Below are positions 44,756 to 54,264 of a stretch of DNA of 64,000 bases, piece after piece. Source of the DNA: Chromatiaceae bacterium. Lineage in GTDB: Bacteria > Pseudomonadota > Gammaproteobacteria > Chromatiales > Chromatiaceae. The position numbers and the translations under genes are program-made. Positions within the stretch are counted from its first letter, which is position 1; the number at the start of each line of letters is the position of its first letter. The notes beneath the pieces are model-generated. The model searched no databases, was not told the DNA's origin, and saw only the letters and a program-made list of their open reading frames with translations. The stretch lies in NCBI GenBank assembly GCA_024235215.1, contig JACKMU010000001.1, positions 620,001-684,000 on the forward strand, given 5' to 3'.

Positions 44756-45397
44756 TCACTTTTCGCCCTTCTTCAGTCTCGCTTCGGCTTCCGTTATTTT
44801 TGCCTTCGCCCGTGCCTGCGCTTCCGCTGTCCTAGCCTGTACTTCCGCCGTTCTTGCCTGAGATTTCGCAGTTTCCGCCTGAGCCTTTGCAGTCTCGGCT
44901 TGTGCCTGCGCCTCCGCCTGGAGTTCACCCCGTGCCTCGGCGATCTCAGCGTGCGCCTCCTCCCTTACCCGCTCTATCTCAGACTGCGCCGCTTTATTGA
45001 CATTATCGATCTCATGCTGAGACTGCTTTCTGATATTTTCGATTTCCGCAGTGGAGAGTCGCTGAAGCTTATCCAGAGCCTCTGCGTTTTCCTCATTGAT
45101 GGTTACTATCCGCTCCTCCAATGCCTTTATTTTCGACTGTTTTTCAGCCAATTCCTGCTCCATCTGCATCACTTTTTCTTGTGCTTGTGCCGCTTGCGCC
45201 TGCGCCTTGGCCTTGATTTCGACCGCCTCTGCTTTTGCCTGGGTCGCTTCCGCCTTCGCTTTGGCCGTCTCCGCCTGCGCCTCAGCCTGCGCGGTCACGA
45301 TCTTCTCCTGCGCACGTGTCACTTCGATTTGAGCTTTTGCCGTTTCCAATAGGGTTCTCGCTACTTGCAGCGGACTCTTTGATTCTTTCGCAGCCAT
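44756..45397 (-). CDS. Alanine-rich coiled-coil protein
   Basis: A 213-residue soluble protein almost entirely predicted as coiled coil. It contains degenerate AQAETAKA / AKAEATQA / ARTAEAQA repeats at both ends (about 25-80 and 165-205), separated by a Glu-rich middle (ALEERIVTINEENAEALDKL). It lacks a signal peptide, so it could be a cytoskeletal, phasin-like or tail-fibre-like helical rod, but no specific match is visible. It is convergent with rlmKL, with the inverted-repeat hairpin between. Confidence 0.75.
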   Translation of the reverse strand: MAAKESKSPLQVARTLLETAKAQIEVTRAQEKIVTAQAEAQAETAKAKAEATQAKAEAVEIKAKAQAQAAQAQEKVMQMEQELAEKQSKIKALEERIVTINEENAEALDKLQRLSTAEIENIRKQSQHEIDNVNKAAQSEIERVREEAHAEIAEARGELQAEAQAQAETAKAQAETAKSQARTAEVQARTAEAQARAKAKITEAEARLKKGEK

Positions 45398-45777
45398 TAT
45401 TTCGTTCTCACTAGTGTTATGTTTAAGAGTGGCGCTTTTCTCGATGCCTCAAATGGGGAAAGTGCCAATGGCATTGACATGGCGGCAATACCAAGTACGA
45501 CGCAGAGATTAACACAGACCAGGCATTATCAAGATCCGGGAAACAGTAACATCAGGTCACAGCTCTGGGGCGCCCCTGCTGCAGATGACTCCATCCCATA
45601 CCGGTACCACTCAAACGCATCGGCTTGTTATCACGCCAACCGGGTCAGTTACCGACGTCAGGCTGATGGACGCTACTGACAATGGCCTATGTCACCAATC
45701 GATGAAAATACCCATACTCGGGGGCACAACTGGTAAAATGGGACACCCCTTGAATGCGTGAATTCACCGGCCTTCAG
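45398..45777. other. Gap between the coiled-coil gene and the cytochrome
   Basis: 380 bases without a recognisable gene. The start codons of the coiled-coil gene and the 3' end of the c'-type cytochrome gene face it, so it should carry the promoter of the coiled-coil gene. No repeat of note. Confidence 0.3.
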
Positions 45778-46206
45778 TCATCTGATTCGGTAACCCGCGT
45801 GACATGCCACACAGGCGGAAGTTACTTCAGCGAGCAATTTATATGCTGGCAAAGCATCTCCTTCCTGGGCTTTAAGCGCAAATCGGCTTGCAGCTTGGTG
45901 CATGCCTGTTCCGGCATTACGCATACCCTCAGGCATAAATTTCGCCATGTGCTCAGCACCATGAGACTCCAATGAACTCATGCCCAAACGGGACTCTGCC
46001 ACCTCTGCTGCCTTATCCAATTCACCATTCGACATATTTGCAAGAATTTCGTTTATTGCAACCAAATGATCCCGCATATTTGACATCATGTGTTGCTGCA
46101 TCATTTCCGGTAGCTTTACCCATTGTCGCGAATCCTCTCCTGCCAAAGTCATACCGCCCAGTAAAAGGCCAACACAAAACACCGATACAACACCTTTTTT
46201 TTGCAT
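45778..46206 (-). CDS. Exported c'-type cytochrome
   Basis: A 142-residue exported protein with a signal peptide (VVSVFCVGLLLGGMTLAG) and one haem motif, CVACH, near the C-terminus followed by GYRIR. This is the pattern of cytochrome c' and related four-helix cytochromes, and the Met-rich N-terminal helix (PEMMQQHMMSNMRDHL) fits. Roles include binding nitric oxide or accepting electrons. GAGGA precedes the ATG by about 6 bases. No oxidase or reductase gene is adjacent. Confidence 0.85.
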   Translation of the reverse strand: MQKKGVVSVFCVGLLLGGMTLAGEDSRQWVKLPEMMQQHMMSNMRDHLVAINEILANMSNGELDKAAEVAESRLGMSSLESHGAEHMAKFMPEGMRNAGTGMHQAASRFALKAQEGDALPAYKLLAEVTSACVACHAGYRIR

Positions 46207-46538
46207 GTGAGTTCCTCATTGTCTATTTTTCACCCGATTAGTGGGAACAGTGGCAACCTGCTGATCCAATGCGAACCTCGAAGTGGGGGGTCCAACGCCG
46301 GGACTGGCTTCTTCCATCCTGCCCCGACATCAGTTGCTCTCACGGCTGTCGTCAGGTTTCCCCGCAGTGCCAACATCTAATCTACACAGCAGTATTTCTC
46401 CGCCCTCGCAATAATCTGACAAGTTGCACTTGAATGAGTCGACCACCGTGGTAGCAATCTAATGGATTGCTTGCAGGACAGCCCTGCCGTATCCGGTGCA
46501 CAACTGGAGCCAGATGTCCGGAAATGACAACGGCCGCT
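46207..46538. other. Gap upstream of the c'-type cytochrome
   Basis: 331 bases without a gene. A small perfect stem AGCAATC-N5-GATTGCT at 46453-46471 lies about 70 bases after the stop codon of the secreted beta-propeller-like gene and has no T-run. No clear promoter motif. Confidence 0.3.
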
Positions 46539-47729
46539 TCAGTTAAACGGGATACGCACATAGCGCGACTCGGTTTTACCTCCTCCATCGAACACGATGG
46601 TGAGCTCTCCGATGACGGGTCCGATGGCGACACCCTCCGCTTTGTATTCGGCAAACAACCTGATGGAAGTTATACGGTTCCGGGCGTACTCCATCTGCCA
46701 CAATCCGCTGGCCGGATTGGTACGCCCGCGATTGACTCCGGTGAGATAGATCCGGTCATCCAGAAAAAACATGTCCGACAGCGCCATCGTTCCAGCTCCC
46801 CCGTTAAAGTGCAGCTTAAAACTTCGCCAGATCGATGCCTGTAACGGCCCGCCGGAGAAGAGCGCCTCCAAGCCGTCGACCTTGAGAACAACCACTTGGC
46901 CAAGACTGTTCAGTGGCGCCTTGAAGCCCAGATAGAGAGAGTCTCCCCGCACCTGATGCGCTTCGATATCGATCGCCTGCTGCCGCAACGCCGCAGTCAG
47001 ATAGCTGCGTGTCTGCATGTCGACCGATTTCGTCTGTGAGAGATCGACTAGCAACCGATGCAAATCGAGTTCCCGCTCCAGGCGCCAACCCCTGCCCGCT
47101 CTGGCGCACTGAAACAGTTTCCGTCTGCTCTCTTTCAACACACCCGACTTGTTGACCGACACCGAGCCGGCGATAAAGAGACGCTGCTGGTCGATGCTGA
47201 TGCTCTCGGCATCATCCATCTCCAAGCCGTCGATCTCCAGCGCTTGCAGTAACTCCCCCTCGGCGCTCATCTCAAAGAGAGCGCCACTCTCGTCACTGAC
47301 CAGCCAGTAGGAGTGGGTAAACGTATCCCAGACCAGGCCCGAAGCCTCGACTGATCCGGCGGGGATGGAGCCCGGACTTTTCACTCTGATTTTACGGATC
47401 TTATCCACAGCAACTCCACTACGCGCTGGTACCCTCCCGACAACAGTGTTCAACAGATCACTCCAACCAGCTGTATCAGTCAGCGTCTCATCGCCGAATC
47501 GCTGCCTCTCCTCCACCGGGCTCATGCTGCTGGTGTTGGTTTCACTTGCAGCGAAACAGTGCCCTGTCGCTCCTGATAGCGCCAACGCCAGCAGACAACC
47601 ATTGAGCAGCAGTGCGATACCGGGCTGTCGCATCATGACATCTGAATCAAATGCTGGTGAATTCACCTTCCGGTACTGCAACGATCTGTCGGGATCTGAA
47701 CTCGTGTCTGTTGTGTCACCAGGATTCAC
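46539..47729 (-). CDS. Secreted beta-propeller-like (DUF3616 / phytase-esterase-like) protein
   Basis: Up to 396 residues: a hydrophobic signal or anchor (IALLLNGCLLALALSGATG, about 39-57) followed by repeated short blades (ASGLVWDTFTHSYWLVSDES, SISIDQQRLFIAGSVS, LSDMFFLDDRIYLTGVN). The pattern resembles DUF3616 or the esterase-like phytase superfamily; the substrate is unknown. The start is ambiguous: GTG 47729 has an excellent AGGAGG 4 bases upstream but leaves 38 residues before the hydrophobic stretch, while ATG 47633/47636 gives a classical signal peptide without a ribosome site. Confidence 0.7.
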   Translation of the reverse strand: MNPGDTTDTSSDPDRSLQYRKVNSPAFDSDVMMRQPGIALLLNGCLLALALSGATGHCFAASETNTSSMSPVEERQRFGDETLTDTAGWSDLLNTVVGRVPARSGVAVDKIRKIRVKSPGSIPAGSVEASGLVWDTFTHSYWLVSDESGALFEMSAEGELLQALEIDGLEMDDAESISIDQQRLFIAGSVSVNKSGVLKESRRKLFQCARAGRGWRLERELDLHRLLVDLSQTKSVDMQTRSYLTAALRQQAIDIEAHQVRGDSLYLGFKAPLNSLGQVVVLKVDGLEALFSGGPLQASIWRSFKLHFNGGAGTMALSDMFFLDDRIYLTGVNRGRTNPASGLWQMEYARNRITSIRLFAEYKAEGVAIGPVIGELTIVFDGGGKTESRYVRIPFN

Positions 47730-47924
47730 TGTGCCTCCTCATCTCACTCTTCATCAAACCGACCCATGGTGCCATCGCACCCTCTGGAACTCACTCTCCC
47801 CGATGGTGGCGCGCTTTCCCGTAGGAACTGACGTTCCGATGGCGTGGATCAATTACGCCACACTCAGCATTGATTAGACTAACACCTGACGGTAGTTCAC
47901 GACCTGAGTAAACGGAGTCGAGCC

Positions 47925-49763
47925 ATGCCTGTCAACCCTCCCCTCAAGCTGCCACAGCGCTATGCACCCGAACCAACCCGGCGAAAGAGTTCCGCACCCT
48001 GCCGGTCAGTCGATATCCTGCCCCCCTCCTACTTCAGTCCGCAGGTCGCGGTGACTCTGGATCGGATATTCAATGCATGGATTGCTGGATACACCGGTGG
48101 TACCGACCCCCGGGTGGTGCCGCTTGCGCTGCTGGAGTGGTGGGTGAAACTGGCCTGGTCACCGGGAACCCATGCCCGGCTGACCGAAAAGGCGGCACGA
48201 AAAATGGTACGCTTCGCGCTCTACGCGGCACAATCGCTGGTGCAGCCGGAGAACACCCCACCGGCAATCGAGCCGCTGCCACAGGACCAGCGGTTCCGCT
48301 ACCCCGGCTGGCAGAAGTGGCCCTATAACCTGTTCAGTCAGTCGTTTCTGCTCACCCAGCAGTGGTGGGCCAATGCCACCACCGGCGTGCCGGCGCTCTC
48401 TGGAAATCAGAAAGCGGTGGTCACTTTCGTAACGCGTCAACTGCTCGACCTCTTCTCTCCCTCCAATTTTCCGTTCACCAACCCGGAAGTGAGTGAGGCA
48501 ATCCTGAACGAAGGCGGCCTCAACCTGGTACGCGGTCAAAAAAACTTCTGGGAAGACTGGATGCGGTTGCTGCAGGGTGGCAAGCCACCGGGCAGTGAAA
48601 ACTTCCGTCCTGGTGAACAGGTCGCGATCACACCGGGAAAGGTGGTATTCCGCAACCACCTGGTCGAACTGATACAGTATGCTCCGGCAACCGCCAGCGT
48701 CTATCCGGAACCGGTGCTGATCGTTCCTGCCTGGATCATGAAGTACTACATTCTCGACCTATCACCGCACAATTCGCTGGTCAGCTATCTGGTGCAGCAG
48801 GGGCACAGTGTGTTCATCCTCTCCTGGCGCAACCCAACCAGCGAAGACCGCGACCTGGGAATGGACGACTATCTGCACAAAGGTGTGATGGCGGCGTTTG
48901 ATGCAGTGACACAGATCTGTTCCGGGCAACCGATACATGGCGTCGGCTACTGTCTCGGCGGCACCTTGCTGGCAATCGCCGCTGCAGCGATGGGACGTGC
49001 CGGTGACCGGCGGCTGAAAACACTCACGCTGCTGGCAGCGCAGACCGACTTCAGCGAGGCGGGCGAGTTGATGCTCTTTGTCAACGAGACCCAGGTGAGT
49101 TTTCTGGAGAGCATGATGTGGGACCGCGGTGTGCTCGACAGCCGCCAGATGTCCGGGGCGTTCCAACTGCTGCGCTCCAACGACCTGATCTGGTCACGCA
49201 TGGTACGTGACTATCTGCTCGGCAGACGGCAACCGTTGAGCGACATGATGGCCTGGAACGAAGATCAGACGCGTATGCCCTACCGCATGCATTCGGAATA
49301 TCTGCGTAAACTGTTTCTCAACAACGACCTGGCCGCCGGACGTTATCAGGTGTCGGGCCGACCTGTGGCAATCAGCGATATCCACGCACCGATATTTGCG
49401 GTCGGCACCGAAACGGATCATGTGGCGCCCTGGTTGTCGGTCTACAAGATTTGTCTGCTGGCCAGCAACCAACAGGTCAGCTTCCTGCTCACCTCCGGCG
49501 GACACAACGCCGGCATCATCAGCGAGCCCGGCCATCCGCATCGCCACTATCGGATCACTTCGCTGCCGAAACAGCGCATCTATACCGATCCGGAGAGCTG
49601 GCAGCGACAGACCCCTCCCGTCCAGGGCTCCTGGTGGCCAGCCTGGCAGCATTGGCTGGCACGGCGATCGGGGGATCAGGTGGCACCCCCCGATTGCGGT
49701 GCTCCGAAAGCCGGCTTCCCGCCAATCTGTGACGCACCGGGCAGTTACGTTCACCAGATGTAA
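47925..49763 (+). CDS. phaC: Class I polyhydroxyalkanoate synthase
   Basis: PhaC polymerises (R)-3-hydroxyacyl-CoA into storage granules. The lipase-like box GYCLGG with the nucleophilic cysteine lies near residue 342, with HGVG just before. The catalytic Asp and His are expected in VGTETDHVAPWLS (about 489) and GGHNAGIIS (about 526). The length of 612 residues fits class I. GGAG lies 7 bases before the ATG. No phaA, phaB, phaP or phaR gene is adjacent, so substrate supply is encoded elsewhere. Confidence 0.95.
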   Translation: MPVNPPLKLPQRYAPEPTRRKSSAPCRSVDILPPSYFSPQVAVTLDRIFNAWIAGYTGGTDPRVVPLALLEWWVKLAWSPGTHARLTEKAARKMVRFALYAAQSLVQPENTPPAIEPLPQDQRFRYPGWQKWPYNLFSQSFLLTQQWWANATTGVPALSGNQKAVVTFVTRQLLDLFSPSNFPFTNPEVSEAILNEGGLNLVRGQKNFWEDWMRLLQGGKPPGSENFRPGEQVAITPGKVVFRNHLVELIQYAPATASVYPEPVLIVPAWIMKYYILDLSPHNSLVSYLVQQGHSVFILSWRNPTSEDRDLGMDDYLHKGVMAAFDAVTQICSGQPIHGVGYCLGGTLLAIAAAAMGRAGDRRLKTLTLLAAQTDFSEAGELMLFVNETQVSFLESMMWDRGVLDSRQMSGAFQLLRSNDLIWSRMVRDYLLGRRQPLSDMMAWNEDQTRMPYRMHSEYLRKLFLNNDLAAGRYQVSGRPVAISDIHAPIFAVGTETDHVAPWLSVYKICLLASNQQVSFLLTSGGHNAGIISEPGHPHRHYRITSLPKQRIYTDPESWQRQTPPVQGSWWPAWQHWLARRSGDQVAPPDCGAPKAGFPPICDAPGSYVHQM

Positions 49764-50073
49764 GCGAGCCTCTGCACCGGGATCGGTGTATTTCTTCTGT
49801 AATATTCTGTTGCCAGAATAGTGTCTACACTTGCACTAACCGGTTGCGCCAAAACGAACCGATAAGGAAGCGCTGATGTAATCGGCACGTCCAACGGTGC
49901 AAAAAGGTGCTGCCATTTACAATCGTGAAATGCGATAGAAAATTAAAAAAGCGCACTTTTCGATATTCGTTCAACGAAAATGGCAGGATGCCCATATCCA
50001 GCTTTTCCAAGAGAACGGGGCGGCGCTGCCACGAACGCCCCACCATTGCCCGAGCAGAGTGAAGGAGAGCACT
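49764..50073. other. Gap between phaC and glgP
   Basis: About 310 bases without a gene. A short stem TATTCTG-TTGC-CAGAATA (49803-49820) lies 40 bases after the phaC stop, without a T-run. The AT-rich part near 49940-49970 probably contains the glgP promoter; no strong hexamer pair stands out. Confidence 0.3.
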
Positions 50074-52617
50074 GTGCCACCAGAAGATCCGAGTACCAAC
50101 CTGCCACAGCCGCTGCTGGACGACATTGACGACCTGGGTATGAATGCAGCCAGCCTGGCGGCAGATATCCGCCGCCATTTCAACCATACCCTCGGCTGCG
50201 ACAAACACTCCATTTCGGCACACCATGTCTATCAGGCAGTGGTCATTGCGCTGCGGGACCGTCTGATGGAGCGCTGGAAACGCACCCATTACTCCTATCA
50301 GCAGCAGAAATGCAAACGCACCTATTACCTGTCGATGGAGTGGCTGATGGGGCGCAGCCTGGCCAATGCGATGCTCAATCTGGGCGTTACCGAAGCAACG
50401 GCCGAGGCACTGCGCAGCCTGGATCTGAACCTTGAAGAGGTGATCAACTTCGAGCGGGACGCGGGCCTGGGCAACGGCGGTCTGGGCCGGCTGGCAGCCT
50501 GCTTCGTTGACAGCTGTGCGACCTTGCAGCTCCCGGTGATGGGGCATGGAATCCGTTACGAATACGGGATATTCCGTCAAACCATCAAGGATGGCAATCA
50601 GGTAGAGGAGCCGGACCACTGGCTGGTTCACGGTAATCCCTGGGAGTTGGAGCGACCGGAGTTCGGCCAGCGAATAAAATTCGGCGGCCGGGTGGAGTAT
50701 GCGCAGAGCACGGAACGGGGACTGCAGGTACGCTGGGTGGACACCGACGATGTCCACGCCATTCCCTACGACCTGCCGGTGCCCGGCTTTCAGAACGGCA
50801 CCGTCAACACCGTGCGGCTGTGGCGCGCGGTTCCTACCGAAGAGTTCGATCTGAACAAGTTCAGCGCCGGTCTCTACCCGGAAGCGGTAGCCGAAAAGAC
50901 CAACGCAGAAAACATCACCAAGGTACTCTATCCGAATGACGCCACCGAGCAGGGCAAAGTGCTGCGCCTGCGCCAACAATATTTTCTCGCGTCGGCCGCA
51001 CTGCAGGATGTGATGAGACGCTGGGTGCGGGACTTTGGCGATGATTTCACCCGCTTTGCCGACCACAGCTGTTTCCAGCTCAACGACACGCACCCGGCGA
51101 TCGCGGTGGCGGAACTGATGCGTCTGTTGATGGACCGGCACGGATTGGGCTGGGACGCAGCCTGGCGGATCACCCACCGTTGCATGGCCTACACCAACCA
51201 CACACTGTTGCCAGAGGCGCTGGAGAGATGGCCGATCGCGGTATTCGGTGAGATGCTGCCCAGACTGCTCGATATCATCTATGAGATCAACGCCCGCTTC
51301 CTTTCCGACGTCGCCAAACGCTGGCCCGGCGATACCGGAAGGCAGAGACGCATGTCGATCATTGAAGAGGGTGAGCAGAAACAGATCCGGATGGCTCATC
51401 TGGCAGTGGTCGGGTCATTCTCGATCAACGGCGTGGCGAAACTGCATACGCAGCTGCTGCAGCAGGGTATTTTCAGCGACTTCTACCAACTCTGGCCGGA
51501 GCGGTTCAACAACAAAACCAACGGGATCACACCACGCCGTTTTCTGGCACAATGCAACCGGGGAGTAAGGGAACTGATCAGTGAGAAGATCGGCACCGGC
51601 TGGATGACCGACCTGACCGGGCTGAGCGACATTCAGCCATGCGCGGAAGATGCGGAGTTTCGGCAGCGCTGGCTGACGGCAAAAAAGCAGAATAAAGAGC
51701 GGCTGGCGGCGCTCGTTCAAACCCAGTGCGGCGTACGCTTCGATCCCGTCGCACTGTTCGATGTACAAGTCAAGCGTATCCACGAATACAAACGCCAGAC
51801 GCTCAACGCGCTGCATGTGATCCATCTCTACGACCGCATCAAACGCGGAGATACCGATGGCATGGTAGCACGCTGCGTACTCTTCGCCGGTAAGGCTGCA
51901 CCGGGTTACTGGATGGCCAAGCGCATCATCAAACTGATCGGCAACCTGGCCCGGGTGATCAATGAAGACGAGAGTGTGAATGAACTGCTCAAGGTCGCTT
52001 TTCTGCCCGACTACAGTGTCTCGGCAATGGAGACGATCGCGCCTGGCACGGATCTGTCACAACAGATATCCACCGCAGGAACCGAGGCCTCCGGCACCGG
52101 CAACATGAAGCTGATCTTCAACGGCGCGGTAACCATCGGCACACTGGATGGTGCCAATATTGAGATACGCGACCAGGTGGGCACGGACAATTTCTTCCTG
52201 TTCGGATACACAGCAGAGCAGCTTGCCGGACTGCGTGGCGGTTACAATCCCCAACTGCTGATCGCACAGGACGAAGCGCTGCACCGCGTCTTTGCGCTGT
52301 TGGAGAGCGGCCACTTCAACCAGTTCGAACCGGGACTTTTCGACGCCATCACCAACAGCATCAAGAGCCCGTACGATCCTTGGATGGTCGCCGCCGACTT
52401 TCGCAGCTATATCGACGCGCAAAACTGCGTATCCGACACCTATCGGGACCGTGACCGCTGGGCTCGTCTGAGTATCGCCAACACTGCCCACTGCGGCTAC
52501 TTCTCCTCGGACCGCACCATCCGGGAGTACAACCGGGATATCTGGAAGCTGCAGCCGGTTTCCCCACTCGCCAGCACCTGGCAAGTAGCGACCGACCAGC
52601 GCGACATCGATGAGTAA
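50074..52617 (+). CDS. glgP: Glycogen phosphorylase
   Basis: GlgP releases glucose-1-phosphate from glycogen using pyridoxal phosphate. Conserved regions include ERDAGLGNGGLGRLAACF (about 130-147), the KRIHEYKRQTLN segment (about 566-577) and the PLP lysine in EASGTGNMKLIFNG (about 671-684). I use GTG 50074, which has AGGAG 6 bases upstream; a GTG five codons earlier is possible. 847 residues is normal. It stands alone after phaC, without glgA or glgC nearby. Confidence 0.97.
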   Translation: MPPEDPSTNLPQPLLDDIDDLGMNAASLAADIRRHFNHTLGCDKHSISAHHVYQAVVIALRDRLMERWKRTHYSYQQQKCKRTYYLSMEWLMGRSLANAMLNLGVTEATAEALRSLDLNLEEVINFERDAGLGNGGLGRLAACFVDSCATLQLPVMGHGIRYEYGIFRQTIKDGNQVEEPDHWLVHGNPWELERPEFGQRIKFGGRVEYAQSTERGLQVRWVDTDDVHAIPYDLPVPGFQNGTVNTVRLWRAVPTEEFDLNKFSAGLYPEAVAEKTNAENITKVLYPNDATEQGKVLRLRQQYFLASAALQDVMRRWVRDFGDDFTRFADHSCFQLNDTHPAIAVAELMRLLMDRHGLGWDAAWRITHRCMAYTNHTLLPEALERWPIAVFGEMLPRLLDIIYEINARFLSDVAKRWPGDTGRQRRMSIIEEGEQKQIRMAHLAVVGSFSINGVAKLHTQLLQQGIFSDFYQLWPERFNNKTNGITPRRFLAQCNRGVRELISEKIGTGWMTDLTGLSDIQPCAEDAEFRQRWLTAKKQNKERLAALVQTQCGVRFDPVALFDVQVKRIHEYKRQTLNALHVIHLYDRIKRGDTDGMVARCVLFAGKAAPGYWMAKRIIKLIGNLARVINEDESVNELLKVAFLPDYSVSAMETIAPGTDLSQQISTAGTEASGTGNMKLIFNGAVTIGTLDGANIEIRDQVGTDNFFLFGYTAEQLAGLRGGYNPQLLIAQDEALHRVFALLESGHFNQFEPGLFDAITNSIKSPYDPWMVAADFRSYIDAQNCVSDTYRDRDRWARLSIANTAHCGYFSSDRTIREYNRDIWKLQPVSPLASTWQVATDQRDIDE

Positions 52618-52704
52618 TGTTGATCGTCACGATCACTGATCCGATTCGACAACACTGATTGTGCTCACCCATATTGGCGCCTTTTCCGCGGTGAGGACGC
52701 CAGC

Positions 52705-53349
52705 ATGCTGGAACAGGGGACTGCGTATAGAGAAAGCACCCGGCTGGATATTCGCGAGACGATCGCCTACGGACTGGAGCGAGTGGGTTGGTGCATTGCT
52801 GATGGTGTCGTTTCGCCCGAGCTGGCTGCTGAACTCGGCGACGAGATGCTGGCGCTGTGGCAAAGCGGCGACTTCCGCCCTGCGGGTATTGGCCGCGGCG
52901 CGAACTTCCACATCAACACACAGCAGCGCTCAGACTGGGTCAGGTGGCTCGACCCGCAGCAGCCCACTCCCGGCCAGCAGCGCCTCCTCGCTTGGATGGA
53001 GGAGCTGCGTCTTACCCTGAACCGTGAGCTGCAACTTGGACTGTTCGAATACGAGGGGCATCTCGCCATCTATCCACCGGGCAGCCACTACAGTAAGCAT
53101 CTGGATCGGTTTCAGGGAACAGAGCAGCGCACCCTGACTTGCGTCCTCTACCTCAACCGGGATTGGGAAGCGACGGACGGAGGAGCGCTGCGCATCTATT
53201 GCGACCCTTCCGATGCGGGTTGTTACCGGGATATCCTGCCGCTCGACGGTCGCCTGGTCTGCTTTCTCAGCGGTCGTTTTGCCCATGAAGTGCTGCCCGC
53301 CCGGCGTAACCGCCTCAGCATCACCGGTTGGTTCAAGGCGCGCAGTTGA
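52705..53349 (+). CDS. 2OG-Fe(II) oxygenase (prolyl 4-hydroxylase-like)
   Basis: A 214-residue dioxygenase that uses 2-oxoglutarate and oxygen. Iron ligands are HYSKHLDRF (H and D, about residues 128-133) and RFAHEVLP (His near 195); the 2-oxoglutarate-binding Arg probably lies in RRNRLSITGWF, and TLTCVLYLNRDW and GGALRIY fit the double-stranded beta-helix. Such enzymes hydroxylate proline or other residues, for instance of translation factors. The ATG follows GAGGAC. It ends 4 bases before the convergent methyltransferase stop. Confidence 0.9.
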   Translation: MLEQGTAYRESTRLDIRETIAYGLERVGWCIADGVVSPELAAELGDEMLALWQSGDFRPAGIGRGANFHINTQQRSDWVRWLDPQQPTPGQQRLLAWMEELRLTLNRELQLGLFEYEGHLAIYPPGSHYSKHLDRFQGTEQRTLTCVLYLNRDWEATDGGALRIYCDPSDAGCYRDILPLDGRLVCFLSGRFAHEVLPARRNRLSITGWFKARS

Positions 53350-53353
53350 CTGT

Positions 53354-54043
53354 TCACACCACCGGCTGCACAGCTTCCGTTGCGCGCACAAAAGTGTTCA
53401 CTCGCGCAGGTGGTAGATTTTTCCAGACCAGCCGGGTGCGCTCTCTGCGCATTGTCGTATCCATGCAGACCGACCAGGGACGCAGATCGTAGGTGAACTG
53501 TATCAGGATACCGCCTCCCGTCAGCAGCTGCTTCAGCTGCTGCACTATCTCCGACACCACTCCCGCACTCATCGAGCGCAGCGGCAGCCCCGAAACCACA
53601 GCCTTTACCTCTTTCGCATCGCTGCCCAGCAGCTTGTTGAGTTCTCGCGCATCCCCTTCGATCACGCGCACGAAAGGAAACTGCTTACGCAGATGTACTG
53701 CCAGCTTCGCCGAGCGTTCGATCAGGATCAGCCGTTCCGGGGCCACTCCCTGCTGCAGCAGCGCGCGGGTGATACTGCCGGTGCCAGCGCCAAGTTCCAC
53801 GACCAGTCCGTCACCGACATTGCGCAATTCGGCTGCCATCGCCTGAGCCAGATAGGGCGAACTGGGGCATACCGCACCAACATCACGCGGGTCTGTGAGA
53901 AGCTCCCGGGAGAAGGCCAGATAAGCGTCTATCCGAGCACGATAGATACCGGTCCGCAGGCGCAGCTCACTGAACTTGCGTCGAGCATAGGCGTTTATGG
54001 GATTTTTACCTCGAATTCTTGATCTGAGAGATGCAGCTGCCAT
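53354..54043 (-). CDS. SAM-dependent methyltransferase, phospholipid N-methyltransferase (PmtA)-like
   Basis: About 229 residues with the KsgA/PmtA-like Rossmann fold: ELGAGTGSITRALLQQ (motif I, about 66-81), LILIERSAKLAVHL (motif II, about 89-102), EGDARELNKLL, and VVSGLPLRSM (about 129-138), the usual catalytic segment. PmtA makes phosphatidylcholine intermediates from phosphatidylethanolamine; related enzymes methylate rRNA adenines. The N-terminal FSRELLTDPRDVGAVCPSSP favours the PmtA side. Start ATG 54043 or GTG 54064 are both possible. Confidence 0.78.
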   Translation of the reverse strand: MAAASLRSRIRGKNPINAYARRKFSELRLRTGIYRARIDAYLAFSRELLTDPRDVGAVCPSSPYLAQAMAAELRNVGDGLVVELGAGTGSITRALLQQGVAPERLILIERSAKLAVHLRKQFPFVRVIEGDARELNKLLGSDAKEVKAVVSGLPLRSMSAGVVSEIVQQLKQLLTGGGILIQFTYDLRPWSVCMDTTMRRERTRLVWKNLPPARVNTFVRATEAVQPVV

Positions 54044-54264
54044 GCCTTCGTCAACCCACTCCACAAAATGGTGCGCAATTGTAGCATTAATGTGATGCCA
54101 TACCAGTTGGATTCAACCCAGCGTCAGAACTTCGCAACGAGGTGGAGCGCATACCGCTTCCCGAACAGTCGAAAACGCAGAGATACGCAACATTTTCCGC
54201 TTTCCGGATGGAACGTCCGGGCCTCACTTCTGTCTCACATGCGACATCTTTTCTGGAGGTTTTC

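Noticed and set aside
49825..51399. 524-codon open frame antisense to glgP
   Set aside because: Long only because of the high-GC codon pattern of glgP; no recognisable domain.
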